5,796 bases of DNA from CG2-30-40-21 sp043806395 (GTDB taxonomy: Bacteria > UBA9089 > CG2-30-40-21), in contig JAZDHC010000163.1 of the NCBI GenBank assembly GCA_043806395.1, positions 1-5,796 of the forward strand, read 5' to 3'. How positions within the stretch are numbered: the first letter of the stretch is position 1; each line of letters starts with the position of its first letter. The notes under the pieces were generated by a model, which was not told where the DNA came from, made no database searches, and saw only the letters and a list, made by a program, of their open reading frames with translations. Below, in pieces: positions 4,840 to 5,796 of this stretch. Both the position numbers and the translations under genes were made by a program.

Positions 4840-5592
4840 GAAGATAAAATTGTTGTTAAAGACCTTAATCTTTGTTTTGGTACACTTACTGTTCTGAAAT
4901 CTATCAATCTCAATATCAAGGCAAACGAAATACTATCGATTATTGGGCCGGCAAATTCAGGCAAGACATCATTCCTGCGTACATTAAACAGGCTGAATGA
5001 CCTTATTTCCACAGTTAGGATAACCGGTGAGGTACGATTAGATGGAATGGATATTTATAAAAAAGATATTTCCCTTCCATGGCTCAGGCGAAAGGTAGGT
5101 ATGGTCTTTGCACTACCTGTGCCCCTGCCGAGGAGTATCTTTGAAAATGTAGTTTATGGACCCAGGCTAAATGGTGTTACATCCAAGGTTAGGCTTGAGG
5201 AATTGGTGGAGAAAACACTGAAATCTGCTTTTTTATGGGATGAGGTCAAGGATAGGCTTCATACCTCTGGCACCAAGCTTTCTGGCGGACAGCAACAGAG
5301 GCTTTGCATTGCCAGAACATTAGCCTTAGAGCCAGAGGTTATCCTGCTCGATGAACCATGCTCCGGGCTTGACCCCATATCTACCTCAAAGATAGAAGAG
5401 GCATTGTATGAATTAAAGAAACAATACACCATTGTTCTGGTAACAAATAATACCAAACAAGCAGCAAGGGTTGGAGATAATGTCGCCTTTTTCTTAATGG
5501 GTGATCTGATAGAATATGGCTCGACTGAACAGATATTTACTGTGCCCACTGATAAAAGGACAGAGGATTATATTACAGGAAGGTTTGGATGA
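4837..5592 (+). CDS. pstB: Phosphate ABC transporter ATPase PstB, with altered Q- and H-loops
   Basis: This is the cytoplasmic ATPase that powers PstSCA. From TTG 4837 it has 251 aa, the usual PstB length; GTG 4825 would add four residues. Clear PstB features are FLRTLNRLND (46-55), the signature LSGGQQQR (148-155), Walker B VILLDEP with catalytic E173, and the C-terminal AFFLMGDLIEYG. Walker A is GPANSGKTS (37-45), valid by pattern (GxxxxGKT) but unlike the common GPSGCGKST. Two key residues differ: the Q-loop reads GMVFALPVPLP with Ala92 where Gln is usual, and the switch region reads VTNNTKQAAR with Asn204 where His is usual (VTHN). The Q-loop Gln helps position Mg2+ and water and couples to the permeases, and the switch His contacts the ATP gamma-phosphate. 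Hydrolysis may be slow or differently tuned, or this may be a recognised PstB subgroup. The frame is otherwise undamaged. No phoU follows before the window ends. Confidence 0.9.
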   Translation: MEDKIVVKDLNLCFGTLTVLKSINLNIKANEILSIIGPANSGKTSFLRTLNRLNDLISTVRITGEVRLDGMDIYKKDISLPWLRRKVGMVFALPVPLPRSIFENVVYGPRLNGVTSKVRLEELVEKTLKSAFLWDEVKDRLHTSGTKLSGGQQQRLCIARTLALEPEVILLDEPCSGLDPISTSKIEEALYELKKQYTIVLVTNNTKQAARVGDNVAFFLMGDLIEYGSTEQIFTVPTDKRTEDYITGRFG

Positions 5593-5708
5593 TGGGTATA
5601 GGCTGTAGGCTATTAGTCTGTAGGAAGGAATGTGCGTTGAATGTTCTGAGATATGACCTACTGTCTCAACAACTCTTAATTGTCGGTAGGCAGTAATTCT
5701 CATTATGA
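5593..5708. other. Spacer after pstB with CTGTAGG direct repeats
   Basis: No gene and no T-tailed terminator hairpin are visible here. CTGTAGG occurs twice (5603-5609 and 5618-5624), possibly a fragment of another dispersed repeat. PhoU, which often follows pstB, is absent from this stretch. Confidence 0.4.
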
Positions 5709-5786
5709 ACCGCAGAGACGCAGAGTCGCAGAGAATTTATATGCTTCATTCAGCGTTTCTTCTCTGCGACTCTGCGTCTCTGCGGT
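5709..5786. repeat. CGCAGAGAC-type palindromic element, copy 2
   Basis: A perfect 27-bp inverted repeat (5709-5735 with 5760-5786) surrounds a 24-nt spacer. It is the same family as the element at 2095-2215. The arms again show the 8-bp period, here GCAGAGAC, GCAGAGTC, GCAGAGAA, and the copy-specific GTC variant is mirrored exactly in both arms. No T-run follows on either strand side, so it is not a typical terminator, though a 27-bp RNA stem at the end of pstB could stabilise the message. Confidence 0.88.
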
Positions 5787-5796
5787 GGAAAAATAT

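Noticed and set aside
4704..5012. 102-codon - strand frame
   Set aside because: It overlaps the pstB start region antisense and the repeat element, with no start signals.
5259..5549. 96-codon - strand frame
   Set aside because: It is antisense to the conserved signature and Walker B region of pstB.
5494..5703. 69-codon - strand frame
   Set aside because: It is antisense to the pstB end and spacer, with no promoter or Shine-Dalgarno and no recognised features.
5709..5796. End palindrome as the intrinsic terminator of pstB
   Set aside because: The stem is strong but no T-run follows on the + strand, and the same family occurs in mid-operon positions.

Overview
This window carries a phosphate-specific transport (Pst) operon on the + strand, in a genome rich in small palindromic repeats. 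The order is pstS (lipoprotein binding protein), a DUF433/DUF5615 toxin-antitoxin pair, pstC, pstA, then pstB (ATPase). No phoU, phoR or phoB lies inside the window. The lipobox on PstS and the E. coli-like sigma70 promoters fit a Gram-negative-type bacterium of moderately low GC. The load of MITE-like repeats (CGCAGAGAC, AGCTGTCAGC, GTAGGGGCGAAC and GGACTTACGC types) recalls Planctomycetota (Brocadiales-like), Nitrospirota, Desulfobacterota-type lineages or cyanobacteria. I cannot assign the organism from sequence alone.

Layout. Positions 1-889 hold no convincing complete gene. They hold a row of distinct repeats: a C/G-run hairpin (66-83), an inverted-repeat element (224-380), a long-armed element (473-678) with a REP/BIME-like hairpin pair inside it (544-603), and a third element (688-850) bounded by TTA on both sides. 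A possible minus-strand gene start sits at the extreme left edge. At 890-985 on the minus strand is a 31-codon ORF for a single-helix membrane peptide, with its own Shine-Dalgarno and a near-consensus promoter, divergent from pstS. Positions 986-1274 hold that promoter, a perfect -35/-10 promoter for pstS, and an 18-bp tandem duplication in the pstS leader.

The operon itself is interrupted. A CGCAGAGAC-type palindromic element (2095-2215) and the toxin-antitoxin pair (2280-2878) separate pstS from pstC. The toxin stop codon lies 1 nt before the likely pstC start, so pstC appears to be translationally coupled to a toxin gene. pstC and pstA overlap by one base (TAATG). A 249-bp inverted-repeat element (4564-4812) then fills the gap between pstA and pstB, beginning at the pstA stop codon. 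A second CGCAGAGAC palindrome (5709-5786) closes the window.

How the genes work together. PstS captures periplasmic phosphate, PstC and PstA form the membrane channel, and PstB powers it. Transcription from the strong pstS promoter would have to read through two hairpin-forming elements and the toxin-antitoxin pair to express all four parts. This could set a high PstS to low PstCAB ratio. The most unusual protein-level feature is PstB, which lacks the usual Q-loop glutamine (Ala) and switch histidine (Asn) while keeping Walker A, the signature and Walker B.
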